From Methylotenera_A sp040079935 (lineage in GTDB: Bacteria; Pseudomonadota; Gammaproteobacteria; Burkholderiales; Methylophilaceae): 64,000 nt of DNA. Position numbers and translations under genes: made by a program. The first letter of the stretch is position 1, and every line of letters begins with the position of its first letter. Below the pieces are notes generated by a model. That model was not told the DNA's origin and ran no database searches. It saw only the letters and a program-made list of their open reading frames with translations. Where the stretch lies: assembly GCA_040079935.1 (NCBI GenBank), contig JBEBJI010000001.1, positions 62,001 to 126,000 on the forward strand, read 5' to 3'. This document shows positions 27,032 to 34,198 of the stretch, one piece after another.

Positions 27032-28810
27032 TTAGTTCGCCATGATTTCATTTTTCTGTTTTGGTCTCGCTTCAGACAATATATCCAAGTAGTCTTGCCT
27101 ATATTTTAAAGGCATGGTTTCCAACACGCCTTTAAAGTTTTCAGGATAGGCAATCAGCGCTCGATTTAATTGTTCCTTTGCGCCTGTGTGGTCGCCTTGT
27201 AGCCTTAGTAAAAGTGCATGTTGGTAAGCGATTTTTCGCAAAGGTTTAAAATGCATCACAGATTGGCTTAGCTGAACTTGATTATCAATTTCACTGGGGT
27301 TAACAGTCATAGATATGGTGCTCAGTAAGTCTGCATAAGGAGATAACAGTGAGTGTTGATTTGCCCAGTCAAGTTGCACTTGTTCGTTCACATTTTCGAA
27401 TGCAAATTTGTGTATCCAATTTTCTAGTTTTACATTGGCGATTAATAAAGTACATAAATTTACCACCCCCAGCAACAAAACCACGACTAAGCTCAAGCGA
27501 ATAAATTTATAACTAAGTTTACTCGTTATTTTGGGTAAGTTGATAGTGACTAAGTTTTCATCCCCAGCTCCCAGTAACACCGCAGCAATGCCTAAAAAAT
27601 AGGTAAACCAAAGCGGATACTCCAGCATGCTATGAATGCCTAGTACAGCAAGCAGGCTAATTAGCCACCATGTTTCCAAGCCAAGCTCGCGCCATTTAAA
27701 AGCGCGAATCCACTCTAGTAAACCTATCAAGACAATTAAAAATGCTCCGATCCCCATTTCTGCTAGCAGGTGCAAAAAGAGGTTGTGCGCGTGCTCAAAG
27801 ACGTGATTAAAGCCCATGACCGAAGGGTTGTCGAGCAACAAAAAAGATTCTGCGCGTGTGGTACCCGCACCTATGCCTAGCCAAGGAGATTGTGAAAATA
27901 AGCGTAAGCTGTCATACCAAATTTGCAAACGTGCAGATGCGGTGTTTACATTAGCCGAATCGGCCAAACGTTCGGTTGGTAAGTTTACAAGCTCATTTGG
28001 TACTACATAGTAAATAAATAGCTGCACAAGAATAAATGCAGGTATCAATAACAAGCTCATGCGAAAAGTGTGGCGTATCTCGGTTGAGTACGTATTTCGT
28101 TTTAAGGCATTTATGTGTAAAGCAGCTGCAAAGAAAGTTAAAGCAGTTAAATACAACCAAGCACTACGAGAGCCTGATAATGAGAGCATTATTAAAAAAC
28201 ATATGAGTATTAGTATAAAAAAACTAAGCGAAAAGCGAGCCTTGGCGTATAAATAAATTAAAGAAGCTATTGCTAATGCAGTAAAGTTGGCAAAATGATT
28301 GGGTTGTGAAAGTGCGCCATAACTAGGTAAATTGGGTAAAAATGGAATGACTCCGCCAGTTTTTGTCACAAATTGCAACACTGCTATGCCTACATTAATG
28401 ATGCCAGCTAATACCAAATACCACGCTAGCGTAGTTACTAGTCTTTCCCAGCCTAGCTTGCGACGTAGATAGTTACCAAGTACTACCAGCAAAGATGCCC
28501 AAGTAAAATATGAGAGTACAATTAACGCATATTGGGTAGAGTGCAGCATGCCTAGCGTCCATTGCGTTATTAAAATTACTGTTAGTCCAAGAAAAACAAG
28601 TGAAATTTTTGGAATTTGTATGTTCTGCCACGATGTTGTGCGCAGTAGTGGGAAAGCTGCTGCTAAGCCTAGCGTTGCGGCTAGCCATTCAGCATAAAAT
28701 GATGATATTGGTAGTTGATGGCGCAGGTTAACAAATGGTAGCAAAAACATCAGTCCAACAAAAATTAGGCTGATATTGAATGTGCGGTTAGCGCAAATAC
28801 GTTTTAACAT
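27032..28810 (-). CDS. PglL/Wzy-family O-oligosaccharyltransferase or O-antigen ligase
   Basis: Polytopic membrane protein (592 aa, about 12 helices) with a periplasmic Wzy_C loop containing the conserved GAGTTRAESFLL and the HAHNLFLHLLAEMG block, where the His/Asn are typical for ligases. The C-terminal third (about 450-592) is a soluble PglL-type tail with short helical repeats. Position just downstream of two pilin genes suggests pilin O-glycosylation (PilO/PglL role). A lipid A-O-antigen ligase (WaaL) remains possible. Confidence 0.8.
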   Translation of the reverse strand: MLKRICANRTFNISLIFVGLMFLLPFVNLRHQLPISSFYAEWLAATLGLAAAFPLLRTTSWQNIQIPKISLVFLGLTVILITQWTLGMLHSTQYALIVLSYFTWASLLVVLGNYLRRKLGWERLVTTLAWYLVLAGIINVGIAVLQFVTKTGGVIPFLPNLPSYGALSQPNHFANFTALAIASLIYLYAKARFSLSFFILILICFLIMLSLSGSRSAWLYLTALTFFAAALHINALKRNTYSTEIRHTFRMSLLLIPAFILVQLFIYYVVPNELVNLPTERLADSANVNTASARLQIWYDSLRLFSQSPWLGIGAGTTRAESFLLLDNPSVMGFNHVFEHAHNLFLHLLAEMGIGAFLIVLIGLLEWIRAFKWRELGLETWWLISLLAVLGIHSMLEYPLWFTYFLGIAAVLLGAGDENLVTINLPKITSKLSYKFIRLSLVVVLLLGVVNLCTLLIANVKLENWIHKFAFENVNEQVQLDWANQHSLLSPYADLLSTISMTVNPSEIDNQVQLSQSVMHFKPLRKIAYQHALLLRLQGDHTGAKEQLNRALIAYPENFKGVLETMPLKYRQDYLDILSEARPKQKNEIMAN

Positions 28811-28929
28811 AAAATCAATCCAGTTTGGGTAAGTGTTGGTTAATTGACCAACACGTCGATGTTGTGGTAGGAATGGTTTTTTAGAATCGTCTAATACCGA
28901 GGTAGATTATAGCGTACAAATTAATGCCA

Positions 28930-28962
28930 ATAAAAATGAGGCCATGAAGGCCTCATTTTTAT
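28930..28962. terminator. terminator after pilin gene 1
   Basis: Perfect stem AAAAATGAGGCC / GGCCTCATTTTT with loop ATGAA, 52 bp after the pilin stop and before the ligase gene start. It partly separates pilin from ligase transcription. Confidence 0.85.
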
Positions 28963-29013
28963 ATCAAGTTACGCAAACATGCAGTTAGCTGTATGCCCGT
29001 GCAAGTTGAATTA

Positions 29014-29376
29014 TTATTGAGTACAAACACCGCCATTGGCTGCATCACAAAGTGCATCTGTATCACCAGGAGACCTTGGGTCTCCTGTAATAACGGCCAA
29101 GTCAGCAGCTGTTGCCCAGCCTGAAGCATCGGTAATGTCTTCACAAGCACCTAATGTCGGTGCAGAAGCACTGGCGCCATCTGCGATGGCAACCATGACT
29201 TTGTCTGTATAAACTTTTGCCTCAATCATACAAGCGCGGTTTGCGGATTTAATGGTGTAGTTTTGATAAGCTGGAATGGCAATCGCTGCCAAAATGCCGA
29301 TAATAGCTACCACAATCATCAACTCGATTAAGGTGAAGCCTGCTTGGGCAGTTTGTTTCAAATTATGTTTCATCAT
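29014..29376 (-). CDS. pilA: type IV pilin, short form (copy 1)
   Basis: Major-pilin-like protein with a class III signal: short leader ending QAG, cleavage before F, then FTLIELMIVVAIIGILAAIA with Glu5. The 120-aa precursor is shorter than usual (140-170). The head has cysteines in RACMIEAK, LGACED, ALCD and GGVC, giving two possible disulfides, the last a CDAANGGVC loop near the C-terminus. A sigma-54-type promoter lies upstream. The N-terminal 45 residues are almost identical to copy 2; the head domains differ. Confidence 0.92.
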   Translation of the reverse strand: MMKHNLKQTAQAGFTLIELMIVVAIIGILAAIAIPAYQNYTIKSANRACMIEAKVYTDKVMVAIADGASASAPTLGACEDITDASGWATAADLAVITGDPRSPGDTDALCDAANGGVCTQ

Positions 29377-29429
29377 TCTTCAATTCCTTAAAGTATAGGA
29401 GATTACAAATCGTACTTATCTTGATATTA

Positions 29430-29444
29430 GCAGTGATTGTGCCA
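29430..29444 (-). promoter_or_regulatory. sigma-54-type promoter of pilin copy 1
   Basis: Reverse strand reads TGGCACAATCACTGC: -24 element TGGCAC and -12 element CTGC, one base from consensus TTGC, at correct spacing. About 55 bp upstream of the start codon. Confidence 0.7.
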
Positions 29445-29741
29445 ACTTTTATAATTTGTAAGTTTTTAATATATTTAAAATATGTTATATAAAACAATAA
29501 GTTAATTAATTATTTTTGCAAGGCTATTATTGTGGAGCGACATACTATAGCGATTAGCTGACAACTTGTGTCAAGCATTGACAATTTGTGACGTAACTTA
29601 ACGCATTGATATGGAAATGAAATCTACGGAAAAATCGATGGCAGAATCTATGACTGGTCTGGCTGAATTTAACTATTTATTTGGTTGTGTATTGTGTTTA
29701 GAGGTTTAGTATCGCGGAGCACTAACGAGCGCGCACCAAAA

Positions 29742-29774
29742 CAAAAAACCCCCGCAAATGCAGGGGTTTTTGTT
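29742..29774. terminator. terminator after pilin copy 2
   Basis: Stem AACCCCTGCATTTGCGGGGGTT on the reverse strand followed by TTTTTGT, 23 bp after the pilin stop. A-rich on the other side, so possibly bidirectional. Confidence 0.85.
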
Positions 29775-29796
29775 GTAGCTTGAAGTTGGTACTGAA

Positions 29797-30141
29797 TTAC
29801 GGGTTCATCGTGCAAGTGCCGCCATCTGCCAAATCGCAGGTAGTGGTGCCAGTGCCTGGAGCATTTGGTGTTGCAGTAATAGTAACTGTAGCATCTGCAG
29901 GTGCGGCAATGACGCCACATGCACCAGCAGTTGATGCAGCGACAGCAGAAGCACCGTCAGCAAACTCAACTAATGCCTTGTTAGCATAAGATTTAGCTTC
30001 AATCATACAAGCGCGGTTAGCCGATTTGATGGTGTAGTTTTGATAAGATGGAATTGCGATAGCAGCCAAAATACCGATAATTGCAACCACAATCATCAAC
30101 TCGATTAAGGTAAAACCTTTTTGAACTTGTTTCATCATCAT
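29797..30141 (-). CDS. pilA: type IV pilin, short form (copy 2)
   Basis: 114-aa prepilin with leader MMMKQVQKG, cleavage before FTLIELMIVVAIIGILAAIA and Glu5. The head has Cys in NRACMIEAK, AGACGVI, TTCDL and GGTC, the last two forming a CDLADGGTC loop like that of copy 1. Good ribosome site (AAAGGAAA). A textbook sigma-54 promoter is 100 bp upstream. With PilB, PilC, PilT and PilU in the window this is a candidate major subunit; which copy is the major one cannot be told. Confidence 0.93.
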   Translation of the reverse strand: MMMKQVQKGFTLIELMIVVAIIGILAAIAIPSYQNYTIKSANRACMIEAKSYANKALVEFADGASAVAASTAGACGVIAAPADATVTITATPNAPGTGTTTCDLADGGTCTMNP

Positions 30142-30241
30142 TTTTATTTCCTTTAAAAGTTTAACTACGTTTGAACTACAAAATTTTAACTTCAGTATTT
30201 ACACACTGAAGTTATGTAACTCAGTGCTTGGAATAATATGA

Positions 30242-30256
30242 GCAACAGCTGTGCCA
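30242..30256 (-). promoter_or_regulatory. sigma-54 promoter of pilin copy 2
   Basis: Reverse strand reads TGGCACAGCTGTTGC, an exact TGGCAC-N5-TTGC match. Located about 100 bp before the start codon; implies PilS/PilR-type control, although those genes are outside the window. Confidence 0.88.
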
Positions 30257-30367
30257 ACTTGAGGTTTTTAGCGGCTATTGCTTGCCAGAAAGATATAACT
30301 TATTGTTTTTAAGTAAAAAAATAAAATTTTAAAGAGTGAGACTTATTTTATTTGATTTTTTAGGCAA

Positions 30368-30395
30368 TAAAAAGCGGGTTTTACCCCGCTTTTTA
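30368..30395. terminator. unassigned hairpin terminator
   Basis: AAAAAGCGGG / CCCCGCTTTTT with loop TTTTA. It sits upstream of the pilin promoter and of the GIY-YIG gene and ends no visible gene; a relic, or a shield between the units. Confidence 0.6.
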
Positions 30396-30452
30396 CTGAC
30401 AAAAAGTGTCACAACTGGCTATTCGCTTACCATTCATGTCACTTGCTTTGTT

Positions 30453-30482
30453 TGTCATTCCGTGCTTGACACGGAATCTCAG
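30453..30482. repeat. palindrome upstream of the GIY-YIG gene
   Basis: GTCATTCCGTGCTTGACAC followed by GGAATCTCAG: stem ATTCCGTG/CACGGAAT. This type of GTCATTCC...GGAAT palindrome is a common dispersed proteobacterial repeat. Confidence 0.75.
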
Positions 30483-30501
30483 ATAGTAGATAAAATGCAC
30501 A

Positions 30502-30789
30502 ATGGCCTATTACATATACATAATGACCAATAAACCTAACGGTGTTTTGTATGTTGGAATGACTAACGATTTAATTCGGCGTGTTTTTGAGCATAAAAAC
30601 CATATTGCTAAAGGGTTTACAGACAGTTACAACTTAACAAAACTTGTGTGGTTTGAGCAGACAGACGATGTGATGAGTGCAATTTCACGAGAGAAGCAAC
30701 TTAAAAATTGGCATCGAGATTGGAAGATTGAGCTGATAGAAAATGGTAATCGTGAATGGAATGATTTGTATGTGAGTATTATTGGGTAA
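30502..30789 (+). CDS. GIY-YIG domain protein (UPF0213/COG2827 type)
   Basis: 95-aa stand-alone GIY-YIG nuclease domain: YYIYIMTNKPNGVLYVGMT is the GIY/YIG core (Y-I-Y ... Y-V-G), then LIRRVFEHK with the catalytic Arg and a Glu in REKQLKNWHRDWKIELIE. No other domain. Flanked on both sides by short palindromic repeats, so it may be part of a small mobile or repeat-associated unit. No good ribosome site. Whether it cuts DNA is unproven. Confidence 0.9.
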   Translation: MAYYIYIMTNKPNGVLYVGMTNDLIRRVFEHKNHIAKGFTDSYNLTKLVWFEQTDDVMSAISREKQLKNWHRDWKIELIENGNREWNDLYVSIIG

Positions 30790-30804
30790 AGACAAATTTT
30801 TTTA

Positions 30805-30831
30805 GATGCTGAATCAAGTTCAGCATGACAG
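30805..30831. repeat. palindrome downstream of the GIY-YIG gene
   Basis: GATGCTGAATCAAGTTCAGC then ATGACAG: stem ATGCTGAA/TTCAGCAT with loop TCAAG. It is the 'TGAATCAAGTTCA' class of dispersed repeat, reading ATGAC at its outer end like the upstream palindrome reads GTCAT. Confidence 0.7.
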
Positions 30832-30852
30832 ATTTTAGAGAAGCATTGCCAT

Positions 30853-30889
30853 GTTACAAAAAAAGGGATTGCATGACTGCAATCCCTTT
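30853..30889 (-). terminator. terminator of the SRPBCC gene
   Basis: Reverse-strand stem AAAGGGATTGCA / TGCAATCCCTTT followed by TTTTTTT. It is 115 bp past the SRPBCC stop but only 27 bp past the end of the shifted frame at 30916, supporting an originally longer gene. Confidence 0.85.
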
Positions 30890-31004
30890 CGCATTAAGTG
30901 TTACTTAAGCAAATTTTACCAAAACTTCCACCAAGGTTTTTTGCCAGCCACTTTATTGGCGGCAGTTGGTGAACTCGTTGCCGCCGTTGCGTTGGCGGCA
31001 CTTG

Positions 31005-31538
31005 CTACTTTGAGTTCTCAGCTGCCTTTTTCAAACCTGCTAAACCACTATCAAAAACACCAGTAATAAAGTTTACGGCTGTTTCGTCATCTTGACCTGC
31101 TGGAATTGGCGGATTTAACTTATAGGTACGGTAAAAACGACCTACCCATGTGACGGTGCTTTCACCAGCGCCTGGGCCAGCAGTTACAGTCATAAATGCG
31201 TTGTAATCGGCTACTGGTGCGACACCACTGACGATTTCATATTTTAATTTCATTGTTGCATCATCGGCGCTACGTAATTTTTCATAAATATCGCCACCAG
31301 ATTTTAAAGTAAGCGTTCTAAAAGTTTCGTCGCCTTTTTTCTCTAATTTGGTACTGGCAATGCCTGGATGCCAAGACTGCATGTTGCCGAAATCTTTGAC
31401 AATCGCCCAAACCTTAGCTGGCGCGGCTTTAATCACTACGGTTTTTTCCACTTTTTGTGGGCTAGGACCGTGGGCTGCTGCCGTTAATGGTAAAACAGGC
31501 AAAATGGCTAGTGCCAATAAAGCTAAAAACTTTTTCAT
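31005..31538 (-). CDS. secreted SRPBCC-fold protein, possibly frameshifted at the C-terminus
   Basis: Exported START/Bet v1-like ligand-binding protein: signal peptide (LALLALAILPVLPLTAAAHG), then PAKVWAIVKDFGNMQSWHPGI typical of polyketide-cyclase/SRPBCC proteins. Length is 177 aa. After the stop, the alternate frame stays open to 30916 and encodes an Ala-rich linker ending KKPWWKFW, directly before the terminator. A one-base indel near 31010-31030 would join the two, so the natural protein may be about 30 residues longer. Ligand unknown. It neighbours a YVTN-propeller lipoprotein gene. Confidence 0.8.
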   Translation of the reverse strand: MKKFLALLALAILPVLPLTAAAHGPSPQKVEKTVVIKAAPAKVWAIVKDFGNMQSWHPGIASTKLEKKGDETFRTLTLKSGGDIYEKLRSADDATMKLKYEIVSGVAPVADYNAFMTVTAGPGAGESTVTWVGRFYRTYKLNPPIPAGQDDETAVNFITGVFDSGLAGLKKAAENSK

Positions 31539-31696
31539 TCAAAATCTCCGATAATAGACAAAGTAAAACTTCAAAATAAAACAAGGCGTTATTATAAATC
31601 AGTTGCGGCATAATTGCCCACGCTTTGAGTAACGCTTGATGAAGTGCGGCGTTGACGCGAGTTATTGCAAAATAAACTCTGCTTTTTTATTGGCTA

Positions 31697-31741
31697 GACA
31701 GTATGAACTGTGCTCTTTATTGTTCGGACAGTATGAACTGT
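31697..31741. repeat. 15-bp direct repeat at the end of the YVTN gene
   Basis: GACAGTATGAACTGT at 31697-31711 and 31727-31741. The second spans the final codons of the YVTN gene; the first repeats them after the stop (CAGTTCATACTGTC, then CAATAA again), so the last codons plus stop look duplicated. Confidence 0.7.
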
Positions 31742-32682
31742 CCGAATGCACGACTTTTATCGCCAGTTTTTATATGGCCTTTAAGTTTATTGTTCGTTGC
31801 GTCAATGATGCTGACTTTATTCTCACCCCAGCTGGCGACCAGTACCTGCTTGCTTGCAGCGTCATAGCTGATACCTTCAGGCGTCATGCCAACCTCAATG
31901 ATAGCGAGTGTTTTTTTTCTCGCCAAGTCAATTATCGAAACCGTGTCATCCTGCGTATTGGTGACGTATAGCGTTTTATTGTCTGGGTTGGCGACCACGC
32001 AATATGGGTGTTCGCCGACTTTGAAAATAGTTTGTGCCCAAGTTTTTGTGTTGATGATTGAAACGGAATTTTCATACACATTCACCACGTAAAGCGTTGT
32101 CCCATCGTCGCTTAGCGAAACGCCAAACGGATGTGTGCCCACCGCGATGCGCTTGCTGATGGTGAAAGAATCTGTGTCTATCACCGCGATTTCATTGCTA
32201 TCGCGCGCGGCAACATACAAAGTTTTACTGTCGGGGCTCACTACCAGACCTGCGGGCGCTTTGGTAACGATGACTTCGCGGCGCTGACTGTAATCTGCCA
32301 ACTTAATCGCAATAATACGGTCACTAAACCAATCTGCGACGTATAAAGTTTCATTATTAGGTGCTCCAGAAACGCCTACTGGAGCGCCTTGCAGGGCAAT
32401 GGTTTCAATCACTTTATTAGTTTGCGTGTCGATGACCGAAATATTACTGCTCTCGACATTGGTAATAAACGCGCGTTTTAATTTTGCTGAAACCGCAACG
32501 CCCACTGGCGCTTTACCTACGGTAATAGTCGAGATTACTTTATTTTGTGCAATATCTATTACAGAAACCGAGTTGTCACCTTGGTTGGTGATGTAGGCCA
32601 AGCCGGTTTTATTATGGATTGGTGGTGCACATGCACTCAGCTGCAAAAGCAGCAATAAAATGATGATTTTCATCATCAGCAT
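31717..32682 (-). CDS. YVTN-family beta-propeller lipoprotein
   Basis: About seven 40-residue propeller blades, each with a YVTN-like core (LAYITNQGDNSVSVID, RAFITNVESSNISVID, TLYVADWFSDRIIAI, TLYVAARDSNEIAVID, TLYVVNVYENSVSI, TLYVTNTQDDTVSIID, VLVASWGENKVSIID). N-terminal lipoprotein signal with lipobox LSAC. I chose ATG 32682 (MLMMKIIILLLLLQL); the longer frame would need TTG. Such proteins occur beside PQQ-dependent dehydrogenase systems, but none is seen here. Function unknown. Confidence 0.82.
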   Translation of the reverse strand: MLMMKIIILLLLLQLSACAPPIHNKTGLAYITNQGDNSVSVIDIAQNKVISTITVGKAPVGVAVSAKLKRAFITNVESSNISVIDTQTNKVIETIALQGAPVGVSGAPNNETLYVADWFSDRIIAIKLADYSQRREVIVTKAPAGLVVSPDSKTLYVAARDSNEIAVIDTDSFTISKRIAVGTHPFGVSLSDDGTTLYVVNVYENSVSIINTKTWAQTIFKVGEHPYCVVANPDNKTLYVTNTQDDTVSIIDLARKKTLAIIEVGMTPEGISYDAASKQVLVASWGENKVSIIDATNNKLKGHIKTGDKSRAFGQFILSEQ

Positions 32683-32774
32683 TCTAAAACCAAATGCACG
32701 CTTCCCCAAATACAACTTTCAATAAAGGCAAAAATATGAAAAAATGACACTAAATATTTTAGGTAGTCGCAAGT

Positions 32775-33293
32775 ATGTTAGATCGTGACGGATTTCGCCC
32801 GAATGTGGGGATTATTCTGTGTAACGCTCAAAATCAGGTGTTTTGGGGCAAGCGTATTCGAGAACACGCTTGGCAGTTTCCACAAGGTGGCATTAAATAC
32901 GGCGAAAGCCCAGAGCAGGCCATGTATCGTGAGCTGATGGAGGAGGTTGGCTTGCGCCCAGAGCACGTGCAGATTATGGGGCGTACGCGTGATTGGCTGC
33001 GCTACGAAGTGCCGACCAGTTGGGTAAAACGCGAGTGGCGCGGTAGCTACAGAGGTCAAAAACAGATTTGGTATTTGTTGCGCATGGTCGGTCGCGATAC
33101 TGATGTTTCCTTACGTGCGAGTGAACACCCAGAATTTGATGCGTGGCGCTGGAGTGATTATTGGGTGCCGCTGGAGGATGTGATTGAATTTAAGCGCGAA
33201 GTGTATAAATTGGCGCTGAATGAGTTGTCGACGCATTTGCATCACAAAATTAAACCAAACCCGCACAAAAAACTAGCAAAGCAGGTTATTTAG
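32775..33293 (+). CDS. rppH: RNA pyrophosphohydrolase RppH
   Basis: Nudix hydrolase that removes pyrophosphate from mRNA 5' ends to trigger decay. Opens MLDRDGFRPNVGIILCN, the RppH hallmark; Nudix box GGIKYGESPEQAMYRELMEE at about 37-56. Length is 172 aa with a basic C-terminus. Its last 8 bp overlap the convergent psd gene. Confidence 0.94.
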   Translation: MLDRDGFRPNVGIILCNAQNQVFWGKRIREHAWQFPQGGIKYGESPEQAMYRELMEEVGLRPEHVQIMGRTRDWLRYEVPTSWVKREWRGSYRGQKQIWYLLRMVGRDTDVSLRASEHPEFDAWRWSDYWVPLEDVIEFKREVYKLALNELSTHLHHKIKPNPHKKLAKQVI

Positions 33294-34146
33294 AGCTCAT
33301 CATCTCACCTAACTTGATAGGTTTGGTTGGTCGCCAATCGGCATTAAATTCTAAAGCATCTTTTTCAAAGCACATCACCACGGTTGAGCCCAATAAAAAG
33401 CGTCCCATCTCATCCCCTTGTTTTAAAAAAATATTTTCATAGTCCCAATTTTGGATGTTTTTTGTACGCGGTGGATTGATAATGCCGTTTTCAGTGTTAT
33501 GCCAAACCGTCGCCATGCTACCGACAATCGTCGCGCCGACCAGCACCATCAAAAAAGTACCGTGTTTTTCTGAGGTAAATTCACACACCACGCGCTCATT
33601 GCGAGCGAATAAATTTGTTACATTGGCGGCGGTTGTTGGGTTGACCGAGAATAAATCGCCAGGCACATAAGTCATGCTTTTCAGCGCGCCGTCACAAGGC
33701 ATGTGAATACGATGATAATCTTTTGGGCTTAAATATAAGCAGGCGAAATGGCCGCTTTCGAATTTATTTGCTAGCGCTTGTTGCCCTGCAAGTAACGCCA
33801 ATGTTGAATAGTAGTGACCTTTGGCTTGGAAAACTTGATCTTTTCTAATATTACCGAACTGACTAATCGCGCCATCCACTGGACAAATAAACTCGGCTTT
33901 AGTAATTGGCCGTGCGCCAGTTTTTAATGGTCGTGTAAAAAAATCGTTAAAGCTTGCGTAGCTGGCAATGTCAGGGTTGGCAGCTTCCATCATGTTGACA
34001 TTGTAGCGTGTTACAAACCAAGAAATGACTTTAGTGGTGAGCGTGCCACATTGTTTGTTTGCAAGCATGCCTGCAAGCCTCGTCAATGCTTGCTTGGGGA
34101 GCAGGTGTTGTAACATGATAGAAAGCGGCAATTTAAATTCTTTCAA
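33286..34146 (-). CDS. psd: phosphatidylserine decarboxylase proenzyme
   Basis: Makes phosphatidylethanolamine; matures by self-cleavage that forms a pyruvoyl group. Cleavage motif LGST is in GRFLLGSTVVMCF near residue 250; charge-relay histidines lie in PKDYHRIHMP and the VGATIVGSMATVWH block. Length is 286 aa, the short (type I) prokaryotic form. It follows ilvC after a terminator and overlaps rppH at the 3' end. Confidence 0.95.
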   Translation of the reverse strand: MKEFKLPLSIMLQHLLPKQALTRLAGMLANKQCGTLTTKVISWFVTRYNVNMMEAANPDIASYASFNDFFTRPLKTGARPITKAEFICPVDGAISQFGNIRKDQVFQAKGHYYSTLALLAGQQALANKFESGHFACLYLSPKDYHRIHMPCDGALKSMTYVPGDLFSVNPTTAANVTNLFARNERVVCEFTSEKHGTFLMVLVGATIVGSMATVWHNTENGIINPPRTKNIQNWDYENIFLKQGDEMGRFLLGSTVVMCFEKDALEFNADWRPTKPIKLGEMMSSK

Positions 34147-34149
34147 ATA

Positions 34150-34182
34150 AAAAAGGGCAAAACGTTTTGCGTTTCGCCCTTC
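34150..34182 (-). terminator. ilvC terminator
   Basis: Reverse-strand stem AAGGGCGAAACG / CGTTTTGCCCTT followed by TTTTTT, 17 bp beyond the ilvC stop and just upstream of the psd start. Confidence 0.8.
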
Positions 34183-34198
34183 GTATCATTCATCAATC

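Larger units (their letters stand above)
29377..29796. other. 420-bp region between the two pilin genes
   Basis: Holds the sigma-54-type promoter and leader of pilin copy 1 (29430-29444) and the terminator of copy 2 (29742-29774). The rest is AT-rich; no convincing gene. The open frame on the minus strand at 29669-29920 is only an out-of-frame shadow of copy 2. Confidence 0.7.
30142..30501. other. 360-bp region between pilin copy 2 and the GIY-YIG gene
   Basis: Contains the pilin leader with an inverted repeat ACTTCAGT...ACTGAAGT (about 30190-30213), the sigma-54 promoter (30242-30256), a hairpin terminator without an obvious gene (30368-30395) and a palindromic repeat just before the GIY-YIG gene (30453-30482). 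No gene seen. Confidence 0.7.

Noticed and set aside
29669..29920. Minus-strand open frame between the pilins
   Set aside because: Out-of-frame overlap with pilin copy 2 and its terminator; no protein features.
32360..32398. GCGCCTTGCAGGGCA in the YVTN gene, in the common frame
   Set aside because: The arm matches but the loop and other arm are lost, and ALQGAPVGV fits the blade repeat; cannot be separated from chance.
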